A DNA stretch of 64,000 nucleotides from JAIRTY01 sp050257395. Its GTDB lineage: Bacteria; Actinomycetota; Actinomycetes; Streptosporangiales; Streptosporangiaceae. Numbering within the stretch: position 1 is the stretch's first letter; each line of letters opens with the position of its first letter. The notes under the pieces were generated by a model. It saw nothing but the letters and a program-made list of their open reading frames with translations. It did no database searches and was not told the origin of the DNA. Of the stretch, positions 15,583-23,521 are shown piece after piece. The DNA is taken from assembly GCA_050257395.1 (NCBI GenBank), contig JBLMWU010000243.1, positions 25,624-89,623 on the forward strand, read 5' to 3'. Made by a program: the position numbers and the translations under genes.

Positions 15583-16935
15583 GTGAGCGAACGTCGCCTC
15601 GAGGGCACCCCCCAGGCCAACGGGCACCGTCCGGCGGGCACGCTGCAGCAGCAGGCTGAGCAGCTGCGCCGGGAATGGGAGACCAGCCCCCGCTGGCAGG
15701 GCATCCAGCGCACCTACACCGCCGGGGACGTGCTGCGGCTCCGCGGTTCCATCACCGAGGAGCACACCCTGGCCCGGCTCGGGGCCGAGCGGCTGTGGCG
15801 GCTCCTGCACGAGCGCGACTACGTCCCCACCCTGGGCGCGCTGACCGGCAACCAGGCAGTGCAGCAGGTCCGGGCGGGCCTGGAGGCCATCTACCTGTCC
15901 GGCTGGCAGGTGGCCGCGGACGCGAACCTGGCCGCCGAGACCTACCCCGACCAGAGCCTCTACCCCGCCAACTCGGTCCCGCAGGTGGTGCGCAGGATCA
16001 ACAACGCGCTGCTGCGCGCCGACCAGATCACCTGGTCGGAGACCAGCGGCGGGGAGACCGGCAGCCAGCCCTACTGGCTGGCGCCGATCGTGGCGGACGC
16101 GGAGGCCGGCTTCGGCGGCGTCCTCAACGCGTTCGAGCTCATGAAGGGCATGATCCGGGCGGGCGCCGCGGGCGTGCACTGGGAGGACCAGCTCGCGTCC
16201 GAGAAGAAGTGCGGCCACCTCGGCGGGAAGGTGCTGATCCCGACCGCGCAGCACATCAAGACGCTGAACGCGGCCCGGCTGGCCGCGGACGTGATGGGCG
16301 TGCCGTCCCTGGTCATCGCCCGCACCGACGCGAACGCCGCCACCCTGCTCACCAGCGACGTGGACGAGCGCGACCAGCAGTTCACCACCGGCGAGCGGAC
16401 GGCCGAGGGCTTCTACCGGGTGCGCAACGGGATGGCGGCCGGCATCGCCCGCGGCCTGGCCTATGCGCCCTACTCCGACCTGCTGTGGATGGAGACCTCC
16501 ACCCCGGACCTGGAGGAGGCGCGGACCTTCGCCGAGGCGATCAAGGACCAGTACCCCGACCAGATGCTCGCCTACAACTGCTCACCGTCGTTCAACTGGC
16601 GCAAGCACCTGGACGAGGGGACGATCGAGAAGTTCCAGCGGGAGCTCGGCGAGATGGGCTACAAGTTCCAGTTCATCACCCTGGCCGGCTTCCACGCCCT
16701 CAACTACTCCATGTTCGACCTGGCCAGCGGCTACGCCGCCGAGGGCATGCCGGCCTACGTCCGGCTGCAGGAAGGCGAGTTCGCCGCCGAGAGCCGCGGC
16801 TACACCGCCACCCGGCACCAGCGCGAGGCCGGCACCGGTTACTTCGACCTGGTGACCTCGGCCATCAACCCGGACGCGTCCACCGGGGCGATGACCGGCT
16901 CCACCGAGAGTGAGCAGTTCACCGCCGCACACTGA
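15583..16935 (+). CDS. aceA: Isocitrate lyase
   Basis: A 450-residue glyoxylate-cycle enzyme that splits isocitrate into glyoxylate and succinate. The catalytic signature KKCGH lies at residues 208-212 with Cys210 as the base. Metal and substrate motifs are also present: WEDQLASEKKCGHLGG, the SPSFNW substrate loop near 328, and LAGFHALNYSMFDLA. The length is that of the short actinobacterial Icl1 type. GTG 15583 follows GGGAGGA with four bases of spacing. It is divergent from ramB, its probable regulator, and ends before a strong bidirectional hairpin. With the nearby acyl-CoA dehydrogenase it supports growth on acetate or fatty acids. Malate synthase is not in the window. Confidence 0.95.
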   Translation: MSERRLEGTPQANGHRPAGTLQQQAEQLRREWETSPRWQGIQRTYTAGDVLRLRGSITEEHTLARLGAERLWRLLHERDYVPTLGALTGNQAVQQVRAGLEAIYLSGWQVAADANLAAETYPDQSLYPANSVPQVVRRINNALLRADQITWSETSGGETGSQPYWLAPIVADAEAGFGGVLNAFELMKGMIRAGAAGVHWEDQLASEKKCGHLGGKVLIPTAQHIKTLNAARLAADVMGVPSLVIARTDANAATLLTSDVDERDQQFTTGERTAEGFYRVRNGMAAGIARGLAYAPYSDLLWMETSTPDLEEARTFAEAIKDQYPDQMLAYNCSPSFNWRKHLDEGTIEKFQRELGEMGYKFQFITLAGFHALNYSMFDLASGYAAEGMPAYVRLQEGEFAAESRGYTATRHQREAGTGYFDLVTSAINPDASTGAMTGSTESEQFTAAH

Positions 16936-17023
16936 CCGTCACCTGGCGCGGGGTGATCCGCCGCCACCTGACGTCCGCTGGGAGCCATGCCGGGCGGGGC
17001 CGTTCGCGGTCCCGCCCGGTGTG

Positions 17024-17054
17024 CGTCCGCAGCCGCGGTGCCCGGCTGCGGACG
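17024..17054. terminator. Bidirectional hairpin terminator between convergent genes
   Basis: CGTCCGCAGCCG (17024-17035) and CGGCTGCGGACG (17043-17054) form a perfect 12-base-pair stem with a 7-base loop, between the ends of aceA and the minus-strand membrane protein gene. Confidence 0.7.
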
Positions 17055-17066
17055 CTGCGGAGCGGA

Positions 17067-17534
17067 TCAGGAGAGCAGCCCCGTGGCCGTCGCCATGGTC
17101 AGATCGTCGTCCGCCTCGTCCTCGGCCAGCGCGTAGCGGCGCCAGCGCGACGGCAGGAACAACGGGACGATCATCGCCAGCCCGGCCAGCGCCAGCACGC
17201 CGTGGGTCAGCAGCCCTTCGAAGCCGGCCCCGAAGCCGCTGCCCTTCAGCGGGAGATGACGCAGCGTCTGCTGCGCGTTGCCCACCAGCGCCCCGGTCAG
17301 GCCCAGCAGCAGCAACCCCGGCAGGCCGGCCGCCAGCGGCGACACCGCCGGCACGCACAGCAGCAGCCCCAGCAGCAGCCCGGTGCCGGCCAGCGCGCCC
17401 AGCGCGGCCATCCCGTGCGGGCTGGTCAGCGCGGGTGCAGGCCGGGCCGAGAGCTGCATGAACCCCCAGCTGGCCGCGAAAAAGAGGGCCGCAGCCGCCA
17501 GGACAGCGAGGAGAAGTCCCAGCAGATGTCGCAT
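17067..17534 (-). CDS. Four-helix integral membrane protein of unknown function
   Basis: 155 residues with four predicted transmembrane segments (about residues 3-25, 40-60, 62-85 and 108-128) and a short acidic C-terminal tail (LAEDEADDDL). I recognise no family motif. ATG 17534 is preceded by GGTGATGGC, a weak ribosome site. A 17-base perfect inverted repeat sits 25-41 bases upstream. It is a single-gene unit between two convergent terminator-like structures, and its function is open. Confidence 0.7.
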   Translation of the reverse strand: MRHLLGLLLAVLAAAALFFAASWGFMQLSARPAPALTSPHGMAALGALAGTGLLLGLLLCVPAVSPLAAGLPGLLLLGLTGALVGNAQQTLRHLPLKGSGFGAGFEGLLTHGVLALAGLAMIVPLFLPSRWRRYALAEDEADDDLTMATATGLLS

Positions 17535-17558
17535 GCCATCACCACCATTCCGCTAGTC

Positions 17559-17575
17559 AACGCCCACAGGGCGTT
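17559..17575 (-). promoter_or_regulatory. Perfect inverted repeat before the membrane protein gene
   Basis: AACGCCC-ACA-GGGCGTT, seven paired bases with a 3-base spacer, overlapping a TTGACT on the minus strand. It could be an operator or a small hairpin in the leader. Confidence 0.4.
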
Positions 17576-17661
17576 ACCGCTCCCCTGCCTATCTAAGCGG
17601 CCCTTCCGCCGGCAAGGTGGCGATTTGCCCGGATACGGGTGCCGGGTGCGCTGGAGGCGCC

Positions 17662-18723
17662 TCAGCCCGGCTGCTGCGCCACCCGGCGCAGCGCCGACCG
17701 CGCCCCGACCCGCAGCTCGTTGAGCGGTCCCAGCAGCGAATACGCCAGATAGCCGTCCCGCTCCACCAGGCGCATCTTCAGCCCGCGCGCCCCGGCCGGG
17801 CGCTGGTAGCCGGGCGGCCGGTAGCGGCGGAAGTCCGCGGCCATGCGGTGGAAGTAGTCGCGGCGGGCGGTCCGGGGCACCAGGCCGGCCGCCAGCACCG
17901 TCGTGTAGTGCTCCATGGCCCGCCCGAACACCGCCGCCCGGACCGCGGGCGTGAGCGGGGGGCGCGCGGCGGGCCACGGGTCCTCGGCGAGGAACGCGAA
18001 CACCCGGGCGTAGGAACTGAAGATGCTGAAGTGACCCATGCTGGGAGTGGCCAGGAACGACCGGCCGCGCTGCCGGTACAGGTAGCAGACCTCATCCAGC
18101 AGCGAGATCCGGCGCGCACTGAGCAGCGCAGCGCAGGAGAGCGGCACGTCCTCGTGGACCCCGGGCGCCAGCGCGATCCCCAGCCCGGTCAGGAACGGCC
18201 GCCGGAACACCTTGCTCCACAGCGTCATCGTCCGGTTGATGAGGCCGGGGCGGCCGGCCAGGGTGGCGGCGCCGCCCGTGCCCGCGGCCGCCGCCAGCAG
18301 GTCAGCGCCGGGGCTGTGCTCGGTCCGGCCGGACCGGTGCAGCAGCAGGTAGTCGAGCAGCAGCAGGTCAGGCTCGTCGCGCTCGAGCCGCGCCGCCACC
18401 GCGGCCAGCGCCCCCGGCGCCAGCAGGTCGTCGGGATCCACGAACCAGACGTACTCCCCGGCGGCATCGGCGAGCCCGCGGTCACGGGCGGGGCCCGGCC
18501 CGATGGCCGTGGGCAGGTGGATCACCCGCAGCCGCGGGTCGCGGGCGGCGCGGGCGTCCAGGATCGCGCCGCACCGGTCCGGGGAGGCGTCGTCGACCGC
18601 GATCACCTCGATGGCCGGGCCCGGCTGCCCGAGCACCGAGTCCAGGCAGGCCGGCAGGTACTCCTCCACGCCGCCCACCGGCAGCACCACGCTCAGCAGC
18701 GGCGGCCCGCCGGGCCCGGTCAT
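17662..18723 (-). CDS. Family 2 glycosyltransferase
   Basis: 353 residues with a GT-A fold at the N-terminus: LSVVLPVGGVEEYLPACLDS opens the nucleotide-binding fold, DDASPD holds the first Asp pair and FVDPDDLLAPGAL the DxD-like metal site. The C-terminal part (about residues 200-353) resembles the helical region found after GT2 domains of teichoic-acid-type enzymes (HEDVPLSCAALL). It probably transfers a sugar to a cell-surface polymer on the cytoplasmic side; there is no transmembrane helix. ATG 18723 has GGAGG upstream. It is divergent from a large MMPL gene 125 bases away. Donor and acceptor are unknown. Confidence 0.82.
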   Translation of the reverse strand: MTGPGGPPLLSVVLPVGGVEEYLPACLDSVLGQPGPAIEVIAVDDASPDRCGAILDARAARDPRLRVIHLPTAIGPGPARDRGLADAAGEYVWFVDPDDLLAPGALAAVAARLERDEPDLLLLDYLLLHRSGRTEHSPGADLLAAAAGTGGAATLAGRPGLINRTMTLWSKVFRRPFLTGLGIALAPGVHEDVPLSCAALLSARRISLLDEVCYLYRQRGRSFLATPSMGHFSIFSSYARVFAFLAEDPWPAARPPLTPAVRAAVFGRAMEHYTTVLAAGLVPRTARRDYFHRMAADFRRYRPPGYQRPAGARGLKMRLVERDGYLAYSLLGPLNELRVGARSALRRVAQQPG

Positions 18724-18835
18724 GCATCCTCCGTGGTCATGGCTCCCGAATCATAGACGCGTCCCGGCCGGGCCCGGGCCGGGCCGCGTTAGCGCCCCGT
18801 AACCCCTCTATCAGCAAGCTGTCAGGCACGCCGCG

Positions 18836-18841
18836 TATATT
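18836..18841 (+). promoter_or_regulatory. Minus-ten element placing the transcript start at the MMPL start codon
   Basis: TATATT at 18836-18841 ends seven bases before the GTG at 18849, where transcription from a minus-ten element normally begins. No ribosome site precedes the GTG. The mRNA is therefore likely leaderless. A minus-35 hexamer is not evident. Confidence 0.5.
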
Positions 18842-18848
18842 TCCCCGG

Positions 18849-21323
18849 GTGCGCATAGACCTCATATTCCGGGCAATTGGTGCCTCCTCTGTCCGCCTCC
18901 GCTGGCTGGTCCTGCTGATCTGGGTGGGCGGCACGATCGCCGCCGTCGCGCTGCTGCCGCCCCTGTCCAGCGTGACCCAGAGCAACAACACCAAGTTCCT
19001 CCCGCCCAGCGCACCCAGCCAGCACGCGGCAGACCTGTCGGCCCCGTTCGGCACCGCCGGCCTGGTCCCGGTCACCGTGGTCGCCGCCCGCAGCGGCGGC
19101 ACGCTCACCCCCGCCGACGTGTCTGCCGTGAACTCGCTGCAGGCCCGGCTGGCCCGGGTCGCCTCGGTCAGCAAGGTCATCGACGCGGGCCGGTCCGCCA
19201 ACGGCGGGGCCGAGCAGCTCATCGTGCTGTCCCGGCTGGCCGGGGGCGGCCAGAACCAGTCCATCACGCTGGTCGGCGACCTGCGCACCGCGATCGGCCG
19301 GGCCGGGCTGCCAGCCGGGCTGCAGGCCCATCTCGCCGGGGCGATCGCCGCCCAGGTGGACCAGCAGAAGGCGAACGGCAACACGGGCAACAAGGTGCAG
19401 AACGTGTCTGTGCTGTTCATCCTGGTGCTGCTGGTGCTGATCTTCCGCTCGCTGACCCTGTCGCTGACCACGATCGCGCCGGCGTTCCTCTCGGTGGCGA
19501 TCGCCGGCCCGCTGATCGCCGAGGCGGCCCAGCACGGCCTGCAGGTCTCGCCGCTGGCCCAGTTCCTCATGATCGTGCTGGTGCTGGGCGCGGGCACGGA
19601 CTACGGGCTGTTCCTGGTCTTCCGCGTGCGCGAGGAGCTGCGGCGGGCCGGGCACCCGGAGGAGTCGTACGCCACCTCGGGATTCGGCGGCCTGGCCCGG
19701 GCGGTCGGGCGGGACCTGCTCCATCCGCGCCAGCCCGCGAAAGACGCGATCGTCACCTCGGTGACCCGGGTGGGGGAATCGATCACGTTCTCCGCGGGCA
19801 CGGTGATCGCTGCGGTGCTCACGCTGCTGGTGGCCAGCTTCCCGTTCTACTCCGACCTGGGGATCCCGTTCGCGATCGCGATCGGCGTGACCCTGCTGGC
19901 GGCGCTGACCCTGCTGCCCGCCCTGCTGTCGATCCGGCTGTCCCTGCTCGCCGTCAAGCGCACCTGCTTCCAGGCCGCCTTCCGCCGGCCCAAGCTGCTG
20001 CCGTGGAGCATCCAGGGCAGTGGCAGGGCGGGCCTCTGGGGCCGCATCGCCGGCCGCGTCGTCCGCCAGCCCATCCCGACGCTGGCCATCGGGCTGGTGC
20101 TGTTCGGCGGACTGGCCGTGGCATCGCTGGGGTACACGGCCTCCGGTTTCGGCGGCAGCACGGCGGCCCCGGCCGGCACCGACTCGGCCGCGGGCAGTGC
20201 GCTGCTCGCCCGCGACTTCCCGCAGTCGTCCGCCAACCCGACCACGGTGATCCTGCGCTTCGGCCAGCCGGTGTGGGCGCACCCGGCGGACCTGGCCGCC
20301 GCGGCCGGCAAGCTGCAGGCGAGCGGCCTGTTCACGACGGTGTCCGGCCCGCTCAACCCGGTGGGTGCCCCGATCGCCCCGGCGGCGTACACCGCCCTGC
20401 ACGCCCAGCTCGGGCCGGCCAAGGCGCTGCCGCCGGTCCCGCCGCCCGGCACCCGGGTGCCAGCGCCCGCGTATGAGCTGTACCGGGCGACCGGCAACTT
20501 CGTGAGCCCGGACGGCCGGACGGTGCTGTTCGAGACCGGTCTCAAGGCCGGCGACCCGGGCGGCACGCCCGCCATGAACGCGGTGCCCGCGCTGCGTGCG
20601 GACGTCACCAGGGTGGCGGCAGCGGTGCACGCCACCGACTCGGCGCTGGGCGGCGAGGCGCCGGCCCTGTACGACATCAGCAGCATCTCCAACAGCGACC
20701 TCAGCAAGGTCATCCCCATCGCCATCCTGGCGATCGGGCTGCTGCTCGCCCTGGTGCTGCGGAGCCTGGTGGCCCCGCTCTACCTCATCGCCTCGGTCGG
20801 CCTGTCCTACCTGGCCGCGCTGGGCCTGGCGGTCCTGCTGTTCGTCAAGCTCGGCGGCAGCGGCGGCCTGGTGTTCTTCCTGCCGTTCCTGATGTTCATC
20901 TTCCTGCTGGCGCTCGGCGAGGACTACAACATCCTGGTCATGACCAGGATCCGGGAGGAGGCGGCCGGGCTCCCGCTGCGGCAGGCGGTGTCCCGGGCGC
21001 TGAGCGTCACCGGGACCACGGTGACCTCGGCCGGGCTCATCCTGGCGGGCACGTTCGTGGTGTTCGGCATCGTGGCAGGCGGGGGGAACGGGGGGAGCCA
21101 GTTCCGTGACATCGCGTTCGGCCTGGCGCTCGGCATCCTGATGGACACGTTCCTGGTGCGGACGCTGCTGGTGCCGTCCACCGTGGTGCTGCTGGGCCGG
21201 TGGAACTGGTGGCCAGCCCGGATGAGCCGCAGCCAGCCGCCCGCCCCCGGCGGCGCGCCGGAGACGGGCGGCGGGGCCGGCGGCGGCCCGGATGACCAGG
21301 TTCTGTCCGGGCTGGGGGCCTGA
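18849..21323 (+). CDS. MMPL-family transporter (MmpL-like lipid/envelope exporter)
   Basis: An 824-residue RND-superfamily transporter with the duplicated layout: a transmembrane helix at about 18-40, a soluble domain, five helices, then a second soluble domain and six helices. Proton-relay motifs are LVLGAGTDYGLFLVFRVREE and LALGEDYNILVMTRIREEA. Between the fifth helix of repeat one and the second repeat is a cytoplasmic insertion (RTCFQAAFRRPKLLPW), as in mycobacterial MmpL-type proteins. The Pro/Gly-rich C-terminal tail is cytoplasmic. The GTG start at 18849 appears leaderless. Cargo is unknown; lipid export to the envelope is the usual MmpL role. It differs from the 735-residue MMPL at 9451, which lies in another regulatory context. 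Confidence 0.88.
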   Translation: MRIDLIFRAIGASSVRLRWLVLLIWVGGTIAAVALLPPLSSVTQSNNTKFLPPSAPSQHAADLSAPFGTAGLVPVTVVAARSGGTLTPADVSAVNSLQARLARVASVSKVIDAGRSANGGAEQLIVLSRLAGGGQNQSITLVGDLRTAIGRAGLPAGLQAHLAGAIAAQVDQQKANGNTGNKVQNVSVLFILVLLVLIFRSLTLSLTTIAPAFLSVAIAGPLIAEAAQHGLQVSPLAQFLMIVLVLGAGTDYGLFLVFRVREELRRAGHPEESYATSGFGGLARAVGRDLLHPRQPAKDAIVTSVTRVGESITFSAGTVIAAVLTLLVASFPFYSDLGIPFAIAIGVTLLAALTLLPALLSIRLSLLAVKRTCFQAAFRRPKLLPWSIQGSGRAGLWGRIAGRVVRQPIPTLAIGLVLFGGLAVASLGYTASGFGGSTAAPAGTDSAAGSALLARDFPQSSANPTTVILRFGQPVWAHPADLAAAAGKLQASGLFTTVSGPLNPVGAPIAPAAYTALHAQLGPAKALPPVPPPGTRVPAPAYELYRATGNFVSPDGRTVLFETGLKAGDPGGTPAMNAVPALRADVTRVAAAVHATDSALGGEAPALYDISSISNSDLSKVIPIAILAIGLLLALVLRSLVAPLYLIASVGLSYLAALGLAVLLFVKLGGSGGLVFFLPFLMFIFLLALGEDYNILVMTRIREEAAGLPLRQAVSRALSVTGTTVTSAGLILAGTFVVFGIVAGGGNGGSQFRDIAFGLALGILMDTFLVRTLLVPSTVVLLGRWNWWPARMSRSQPPAPGGAPETGGGAGGGPDDQVLSGLGA

Positions 21324-21561
21324 GCCGCGTAGGCTGCGCCCTGTCCGGAGGCTGCGGGCAGGGCGGGTGCATTCCCGCCGGTTCGGGCTCCGCTCCGGGA
21401 CGGCCCCCGAATACTGTGCTTGAACTGCGGGACATGCCGCGTGCGGTGCTGGCCAGAAGCGGTCTGGAACGCCAGACTCGGCTGAGGGGGAAGTCCGGGC
21501 CACGCCAGCAGCACGACGGCAGGGCACGCCGGCACCGCCCGGCGGCGCAGGAGGGACGCTG

Positions 21562-22554
21562 ATGCAGGAACTGCGCCTCGTCGCGGTGAGCGAGGACGGC
21601 ATCTATGCCGTCCTGGAGGTGCCGGGCCGCAGTGGCCGTTTTGTGTTGCCGATCGATGACCGGCTGAGGATCGTGGCGCGGGGGCAGTTCTCCCGGCTCG
21701 CCCAGTACGAGATCGAAGTGGAGAATCCGTTGCGACCCAAGGAGATCCAGGACCGGATCCGAGCCGGAGAGACGGCGGAGGAGATCGCCGACGTGTCCGG
21801 GATACCGATCGAGCGGATCCGCCGTTTCGAGGGACCGGTGCTGGCCGAGCGTGCCTACCGGGCGCAGGAGGCACAGGGCGCGACGATCCGCCGGGCCGGC
21901 GAGTCCGGCCCGGGCAGACAGCTGGGTGAGGTGGTCACCGAGCGCCTCCGGGCGCTGGGCGCATCCCTGGAGGAGGCGGAGTGGGACTCGCGCAAGCGGG
22001 CGGACGGCACCTGGATGGTGCAGGTCGCGTTCACCGCGCAGGGCCAGCCGCAGCTCGCCGAGTGGGTTTTTGACCCGCAGCGCCGGCACGTGACCCCTGC
22101 CGATGACCCGGCGGCCCGGCTGTCCCTGCCTGAGGAGGATCTCCCCCGCCCGGTGCCGGCGCCGCGCGGCCCGGTGACCGCGACAGTGACCCCGATCGCC
22201 ACCCGCCTCAACCCCGCCCCGGCGCCCGAGGCGCCACCCCGCGCCAGGCCCGAGCCGCGGAGCGTGCCCGCGCAGCCCCGGCCGGCCGCCCGCGAGGCGC
22301 CCCCCGCCGCCCGGGAGACGCGCCCGGCGGCCGGGGAGGCGCAGCCCGCGGCCCGGGAAGCCCGGCCCGCCGCCGCGGAAGCACGCCCGGCTGCCGCCGC
22401 CGCGAGCGAGGAGAACGCGGCCCAGCCGCCGCCTCAGGCCCAGCCTTCCCAGCCGGCCCGGCCGGCCAGGAAGGCCGCGGGCGGCCGGTCCCGCCGGTCG
22501 TCCGTCCCCTCCTGGGACGAGATCATGTTCGGCACCTCCCGGCAGCCCGAGTAA
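21562..22554 (+). CDS. sepH: Septation protein SepH
   Basis: 330 residues. The N-terminal DUF3071 domain (about residues 1-170, starting MQELRLVAVSEDGIYAVLEV) contains a helix-turn-helix-like segment (ETAEEIADVSGIPIERIRRF). It is followed by a disordered Ala/Pro/Arg/Glu tail with degenerate repeats (PAAREA, PAAEARPAA) and a conserved C-terminal tip (SVPSWDEIMFGTSRQPE). SepH binds FtsZ and promotes Z-ring assembly in Streptomyces and mycobacteria. Conservation of both the N-terminal domain and the terminal WDEIMFGT peptide is typical. ATG 21562 follows AGGAGGGAC. It is monocistronic here. The tail repeats are of low complexity and probably vary between strains. Confidence 0.93.
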   Translation: MQELRLVAVSEDGIYAVLEVPGRSGRFVLPIDDRLRIVARGQFSRLAQYEIEVENPLRPKEIQDRIRAGETAEEIADVSGIPIERIRRFEGPVLAERAYRAQEAQGATIRRAGESGPGRQLGEVVTERLRALGASLEEAEWDSRKRADGTWMVQVAFTAQGQPQLAEWVFDPQRRHVTPADDPAARLSLPEEDLPRPVPAPRGPVTATVTPIATRLNPAPAPEAPPRARPEPRSVPAQPRPAAREAPPAARETRPAAGEAQPAAREARPAAAEARPAAAAASEENAAQPPPQAQPSQPARPARKAAGGRSRRSSVPSWDEIMFGTSRQPE

Positions 22555-22705
22555 GCCCTGCCCGGGACTGTGCCCGACGCCACGCCCGGGCACCCGGCGG
22601 CAGCCGCGCGGCAAGCGGCGGACGGGAGCAGCCGGGGCGCGTACGATCAGCCACGGCGGGTCTGGCAACGGCGATCCGCATGGCATGAGGGATGAGGGTG
22701 GGAAC

Positions 22706-23317
22706 GTGAGCCGGCCCAGGATCCTGCCCGGCATGGGGGTACCCGGCCGGGCCAGGTCCGGCCGGCCGCTGCGCCCGATGGCGCTTTACCGGGCCGCGGC
22801 ACTGGCACTGGCCGCAGTGCTCAGCGGCTGCGGGCTGGTTGGCGGTCCCCGCACCGTCGCCGAGAATGTGCCCGACGTCATGACGGTGACCAGCCCGGTA
22901 GTCACCCGGGGTGTCATCGCGCGCGCCTATACCTGCCGGGGCGGCGGGAAAAGCCCGCCCATCCGCTGGTCCGGGGCGCCGACCACCGGGACCAGGTCGC
23001 TGGCGCTGGTCATGGACGATGCGGCCACCCCCGTCACCCCATATATCTATTGGATCGTTTTCAATATCGGCCCCCAGGCGACCGAAATTCCTGACGGCCA
23101 GATTCCGCCGGGAGCCGAGCAGGCGGACAACAGTAAGGGCAAGCTCGGCTATGATGCGCCATGCCCCGCGAATCCCGGCCATGGCTACCGGTTCACCGTT
23201 TACGCACTGAGTTCGAGGCTCAAGTTGCGCGATGGCGTGGGACTCAAAACGGCCTGGCTGGCCATCGCCCACGCGGCCATCGCCCGTGGCAGGCTGCCGG
23301 TTACCGCCTCTCCGTAA
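22706..23317 (+). CDS. YbhB/YbcL-type PEBP-fold lipoprotein
   Basis: A phosphatidylethanolamine-binding-protein-like (Raf-kinase-inhibitor-like) fold preceded by a lipoprotein signal with lipobox LSGC (Cys42 if GTG 22706 is used). Family motifs include YTCRGGGKSPPIRWSG, LALVMDDAATPVTPYIYWIVFNI and YRFTVYAL. I prefer GTG 22706, with GGGTGGGA upstream, over ATG 22685. An in-frame ATG at 22778 would give a more normal, shorter signal peptide but has no ribosome site. It is probably anchored outside the membrane. The biochemical role of bacterial PEBP proteins is not established. A TACGAT at 22642-22647 may be its minus-ten element. Confidence 0.85.
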   Translation: MSRPRILPGMGVPGRARSGRPLRPMALYRAAALALAAVLSGCGLVGGPRTVAENVPDVMTVTSPVVTRGVIARAYTCRGGGKSPPIRWSGAPTTGTRSLALVMDDAATPVTPYIYWIVFNIGPQATEIPDGQIPPGAEQADNSKGKLGYDAPCPANPGHGYRFTVYALSSRLKLRDGVGLKTAWLAIAHAAIARGRLPVTASP

Positions 23318-23325
23318 TTGCTTAG

Positions 23326-23354
23326 TTGCATAGAGTAATCCTCACAAGTAAAAC
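23326..23354 (+). promoter_or_regulatory. Candidate promoter for the low-complexity membrane protein gene
   Basis: TTGCAT (23326-23331), a 17-base spacer and TAAAAC (23349-23354), in an AT-rich island of about 60 bases that stands out from the GC-rich surroundings. It would give a leader of about 160 bases. Confidence 0.4.
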
Positions 23355-23432
23355 TTCTCTAATCGCGTGACAACGGCCATAGTGGTCCGCGAGAATCTCA
23401 CCCCAGGAGTTCAGCCTTGGACAGCTCTCCAA

Positions 23433-23491
23433 GGCGCTAGCCGCACGGGGGGATGGTCCGCGCCGATGGCCGCGCGGGCGTCGCTAGCGCC
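23433..23491 (+). repeat. Long-range inverted repeat in the leader of the next gene
   Basis: GGCGCTAGC (23433-23441) is perfectly complementary to GCTAGCGCC (23483-23491), enclosing 41 bases; a smaller hairpin CTTGGA/TCCAAG precedes it. It ends 30 bases before ATG 23522. No riboswitch class that I know fits. Confidence 0.4.
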
Positions 23492-23521
23492 ACCCAGAGG
23501 CCATGCTCGTGGGGTGGTGCG

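Noticed and set aside
18822..21602. 926-codon open frame antisense to the MMPL gene
   Set aside because: Arg/Gln/Gly-rich shadow created by G/C third positions; no ribosome site or domain. The plus-strand MMPL gene is unambiguous. The same applies to antisense frames over the histidine kinase (6273-7835), pobA (3554-5062), the dehydratase (31535-33496) and the OYE gene (44527-46848).
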